From JAPSGM01 sp963777045 (GTDB lineage: Bacteria > Chloroflexota > Limnocylindria > QHBO01), in assembly GCA_963777045.1 (NCBI GenBank), contig CAVZPD010000029.1:33606-97605 (forward strand): a DNA stretch of 64,000 nt, read 5' to 3'. How positions within the stretch are numbered: position 1 is the first letter of the stretch; each line of letters starts with the position of its first letter. The position numbers and the translations under genes are program-made. The notes beneath the pieces were generated by a model that was given only the letters and a program-made list of their open reading frames with translations, was not told the origin of the DNA and ran no database searches. Below, piece after piece: positions 61,104-64,000 of this stretch.

Positions 61104-62144
61104 TCAGCCGGATGGAGCGACCGGAAGGGTGGCCTCGAGGTTTGCCACCGGAACGGCGGCCAGTCGGCCATCCTCGAAGCGCACCAGGCCCATTCGGGCG
61201 GGGATGCCCGATGGCGATGCGTGCAGGTCTTCGAGCTCGGCCACGAGAACGCCGGCGCGACCCTGGAACGGACGCCGGTGGGCAATGACACGCTCACCCA
61301 CGCGCGGCAGCGTCCGGCGGCCCGGCGCCGGCGACGCGTCGTGGACGAACAGCAGCGCGTCCGCGCCGAAGAGGCTCACCATCCGCCCGGCGTGCGAGCG
61401 GAGCCAGGCGAAGCGCTGCGGATCGATCCCGACCTTCCCGAACCCTTCGAGCATGACGACCCCGAAGCTGCCGGCCAGGCCGCCGATCTCGCGCCGTCGT
61501 CGCTGGATCGCCTCGAAGTCGCGCAGCTCCTTGTCGAGCACGCCACCCAGAACGATGCCGGCGACCCCCATGGCTCGCGCCCGGGTGAGGGTCTCGGCCG
61601 AGGCGCGCGAGCCACCGAGCACGATCTTGCCGGTCGCCCCGACGTCGATCGCCGCGGCCCGCAACTCCTCGTCCGCGCCGCGGACCCCCATCACCAGCTC
61701 GCCATGAACGGCGTCGCCGGTTCCCCCGACGCCACGCACCGCCACACCAGGGACCTCGAGCGTGATCCAGCCGCCCTCGATGGCACGCACCCGTCCCCGC
61801 ACGTGACCGATGACGGCCTCCTCCTCGCCGAGCGGCGCCACGAGCACGCTGCCGTCGGCGGCGGAGAGCGCCAGCAGCAGCCCAGCGATCGGTGAGGTCA
61901 CCTCGTGCTCATCCGCGCGGGCGATGGGGTCCCCCTCCTGCAGGCGCGCCCCGGGCTTGACGACCAGCAGCTCGGCGAGGTCACTCGGTCGACGGTGGAG
62001 GGCAGCGGTGACGCGGACCGAGACCGGTGATCGCGGGCGACGGCGGACCGCCAGCACCTGCTCCGGCTGCACCTCGGCCCCCACCCCCACGCTCGGCGTC
62101 GCGCCACGCGGAATCCGCACCCTGTGCAGCGTAAGTCCGCTCAT
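61104..62144 (-). CDS. Unknown protein paired with the MutL-like gene
   Basis: The 346-residue soluble protein is beta-rich in the first half, with a lipoyl/biotinyl-like turn pattern (LLVVKPGARLQEGDPIAR, EVTSPIAGLLLALSAADGSVLV; about 70-110). The second half is alpha/beta: GKIVLGGSRASAETLTRARAMGVAGIVLGGV, FGVVMLEGFGKVGIDP. No catalytic motif is visible, and there is no Lys in the right place for biotin. The ATG at 62142-62144 overlaps the MutL-like stop. I do not know the family's function; co-translation suggests a complex with its neighbour. Confidence 0.8.
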   Translation of the reverse strand: MSGLTLHRVRIPRGATPSVGVGAEVQPEQVLAVRRRPRSPVSVRVTAALHRRPSDLAELLVVKPGARLQEGDPIARADEHEVTSPIAGLLLALSAADGSVLVAPLGEEEAVIGHVRGRVRAIEGGWITLEVPGVAVRGVGGTGDAVHGELVMGVRGADEELRAAAIDVGATGKIVLGGSRASAETLTRARAMGVAGIVLGGVLDKELRDFEAIQRRRREIGGLAGSFGVVMLEGFGKVGIDPQRFAWLRSHAGRMVSLFGADALLFVHDASPAPGRRTLPRVGERVIAHRRPFQGRAGVLVAELEDLHASPSGIPARMGLVRFEDGRLAAVPVANLEATLPVAPSG

Positions 62145-63835
62145 GACGCCTCTCCGCCCTCGGAGGCCGCCACGGGCATGCTTGGCTCCCGCAGGAAGGT
62201 GTCGCGCCAACCGGCCAGCACGGCCCTGCGGTCGTCGGACCGACGCGGCAGCGCCAAGGGGATTCCGCGTGCATCCAGGATCACGCCGACCAGCCCGCCC
62301 GCCACGGTCGCCTGTACCCGGGCCGCCGGCCGACCCCGGCCCAGGCTGGCACCATTGAGCAGCTCCACCTGGAGATCAGCCTCGTGGCCGCGGGCCAGCG
62401 GAAGCACCTGCAGCTGCCCGCCGCGGACCTCGATGGGACCGATCTCCGGCCAGCCGGCACGCCGAAGCCAGGCGCGCATCACGATCTGGCCCGGCCTTCC
62501 ACCCCGACACACGACTGACGTCCCGAGCGGCACGAGGAGATCGTCGCGCAGCGCCCCCATGCCCTCGGCGATCTCGCCGTCCTCGAGAGCGCCGAGCGGG
62601 GCGAGGGCGCCGGCCGCGTCCAGTGCCAGCTGCGTGACGCCGAGTGGGCGAATGCCATCGAGCAGCAGCTGGGCGGCCTGGGCCGGACGCGGGGCGGCGG
62701 CGATGGTGCGACCTGCGCCGATGAGCAGGTCCGCATCCTGGAAACGCTCCGAGCCGGCCTCGTCTCCGGCGGTCTGCGCCAGCAGGTGGCGGACGGCGGC
62801 GTGCAGGATGACCAGCTCGTCATCGGTCTGGGGCAGTGTCCCGGGGCGTGCGTGCAGGTTCTGCAGGGCATCGGCGACCGCCAGCTCATCGAGCGCAATC
62901 GGCAGCCAGCGCGCGAGCCTGCCGGGACCACCGGAGGTGACGAGGCGAGCCGCGCCGAGTCCGCCGGCGGCGAAGACCCTGCTCTCCGCGTTGCCGTCCT
63001 CATCGGCCTGCGCCCAGGTCAGGTAGCGCGCGCCGACGTCCACGCCCACCACCCGTCGCACGCTCGAGCGAGCCAGCTGCGCCACCGATCGACGGAATGC
63101 GACCGGGGTGTGCTGTCGCGTGCCCGCCGGCTCGACGACCCGCTGCAACAGCTCCTCGAGGGCGTGGCGCAGCGGCACCAGGTCCTCGGCGGTGGCCGTC
63201 GGGCGCGGGTTCGCGACGATCGAGACGGCGCCCTCCTCGAAGAGCTCCCGGACCTCATCGGCCAGGGACGATGCACCGGCCCAGATCACGGGCAGACCCG
63301 ATCCGTCTCTCGCCACGGCCACGAGGCTGGCCATCTCGAGCGCCTGGTCGGCCCGTCCATGCTCGAACCCCCCGGTGAGCAGCCAGGCGTCGACCTCGGC
63401 GGCCTGCAGGCCGGCCAGTCGTTCCGAGATCGACCGGCCGTCGTCGGCGGTCGCCACCGCCTCCACCGACCAGCCAGCCGACTCCGCCCCCCGCAGGGCC
63501 GACGCCGCCGACAGCTCCTCCGAGACACCCGCCAGCGCGATCCGCCCGGCGCGGCGCGGGGTGTGGGACGAGATGCGTGGTGCGGCGGCGAGCAGGTCCT
63601 CCAGGTGGTCCACGACGCGGCGGTCGGCGGCCCCAGCCAGGTGGGCCGCCAGGCTGCGGCGCAGCTCCTCGTCTCCCCATGCGGTTGGCTGCGCGACGTG
63701 CGCGGCGATCCGCCACCGTCCACGAGATCGCGCGATGACCGATGCCTTGGTCCAGGCCGATCCGATGTCGGTCAGGAGCGACATCTCGGAGGCGATCGCC
63801 GGGGTTGCTGTCAGCTCCGGTCGCGTGACGCTCAT
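62141..63835 (-). CDS. MutL-like ASKHA ATPase (glutamate mutase L family)
   Basis: The 564-residue protein has two actin-fold halves. Phosphate loops are DIGSAWTKASVIARSRGRW near the N-terminus (about 22) and VVGVDVGARYLTWAQ in the middle (about 258). GLGAARLVTSG and DADLLIGAGRTIAAAPRP lie in the second half. GlmL/MutL proteins sit beside adenosylcobalamin mutases and may help repair them, yet no B12-binding mutase gene is adjacent here. The ATG at 63833-63835 overlaps the stop of the upstream membrane protein gene (ATGA). Confidence 0.85.
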   Translation of the reverse strand: MSVTRPELTATPAIASEMSLLTDIGSAWTKASVIARSRGRWRIAAHVAQPTAWGDEELRRSLAAHLAGAADRRVVDHLEDLLAAAPRISSHTPRRAGRIALAGVSEELSAASALRGAESAGWSVEAVATADDGRSISERLAGLQAAEVDAWLLTGGFEHGRADQALEMASLVAVARDGSGLPVIWAGASSLADEVRELFEEGAVSIVANPRPTATAEDLVPLRHALEELLQRVVEPAGTRQHTPVAFRRSVAQLARSSVRRVVGVDVGARYLTWAQADEDGNAESRVFAAGGLGAARLVTSGGPGRLARWLPIALDELAVADALQNLHARPGTLPQTDDELVILHAAVRHLLAQTAGDEAGSERFQDADLLIGAGRTIAAAPRPAQAAQLLLDGIRPLGVTQLALDAAGALAPLGALEDGEIAEGMGALRDDLLVPLGTSVVCRGGRPGQIVMRAWLRRAGWPEIGPIEVRGGQLQVLPLARGHEADLQVELLNGASLGRGRPAARVQATVAGGLVGVILDARGIPLALPRRSDDRRAVLAGWRDTFLREPSMPVAASEGGEAS

Positions 63836-64000
63836 CGGATCAGTCCCAGCCAGTCGCCCAGCAGGAAGTGCATCCGATCGACGAGCAGCGCCAGCCGGCT
63901 CACGACGAGGAAGCCCAACCAGCCGCCGATCCCCGCCAGGAGCAGCCATCGTCCACCGACCGCCGCCGAGGCGCCCAGGCGCCCGGGTCGGGTGCCGTGC
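63832..64000 (-). CDS. C-terminal end of a membrane protein, cut by the window edge
   Basis: The frame from 63999 to the TGA at 63832-63834 encodes 55 residues. They include a hydrophobic helix RWLLLAGIGGWLGFLVVSRLALLVD, then RMHFLLGDWLGLIR at the end. It is co-translated with the MutL-like gene. Too little is visible to name it. Confidence 0.65.
   Translation of the reverse strand, partial: HGTRPGRLGASAAVGGRWLLLAGIGGWLGFLVVSRLALLVDRMHFLLGDWLGLIR

Overview
The window is GC-rich chromosomal DNA, densely packed with genes, with GTG and TTG starts common and many ATGA or GTGA overlaps. The genes are mostly housekeeping and central metabolism; I see no prophage, insertion sequence, CRISPR array or plasmid backbone. 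The gene set includes a split sdhCDAB operon, a small NAD-type isocitrate dehydrogenase, a propionyl-CoA carboxylase / methylmalonyl-CoA pathway, and a fused glyQS. Together with -10-only, often leaderless promoters, these suggest a Gram-positive-like, high-GC soil or freshwater bacterium. Chloroflexota (Limnocylindria or Ellin6529-like) is my best guess, with actinobacterial relatives second. This assignment is inference.

Layout. 1-2.6 kb: the tail of a subtilisin-like protease, an M16 peptidase, a very small repeat protein and a Crp/Fnr regulator. 2.6-11.2 kb: rnhA, the sdhCDAB operon, icd and sucCD (TCA cycle), with one unknown membrane protein. 11.5-14.7 kb: a 1075-residue adenylate cyclase / P-loop ATPase / TPR-like signalling protein. 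14.8-21.2 kb: an acetyltransferase and a propionate block (epimerase, mutase large subunit, biotin carrier, biotin carboxylase, carboxyltransferase). 21.3-25.6 kb: a CAT-anticodon tRNA, parAB with an upstream DnaA box, small hypotheticals and tRNA-Asn. 25.6-38.4 kb: a xylose locus with xylA, xylB, a XylGHF-type ABC importer, a ROK regulator with an apparent shared operator, an SDR, a Gfo/Idh/MocA oxidoreductase, an FG-GAP/UnbV secreted protein and an aldose epimerase.

38.5-44.3 kb: dnaG-rpoD and a divergent, degenerate sigma / zinc anti-sigma pair. 44.3-53.0 kb: ppdk, a glyQS-TPR-HTH cluster, recO with a lipoprotein, a polyprenyl synthase and tspO. 53.3-64.0 kb: one long minus-strand run containing a membrane protein, a MutL-like ASKHA protein, an unknown partner, tsaE-tsaB-rimI-tsaD, ksgA, ispE, ridA, glmU and a CorC/HlyC-like protein.

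The most unusual signal is non-coding. Two intergenic regions (about 49.96-50.14 kb and 53.11-53.28 kb) carry four copies of a CGATNNATCG-like box at nearly identical, symmetric spacings (52/65/52 and 51/64/51 bp). A third region (11.24-11.41 kb) has diverged boxes at 50/60/50 bp. I recognise no described element with this layout. Other items worth a look are the 72-residue protein with two EGHKFSRD repeats, placed ahead of a strong hairpin and an M16 peptidase gene, and a recurrent TANNNT hexamer 5-7 nt before start codons.
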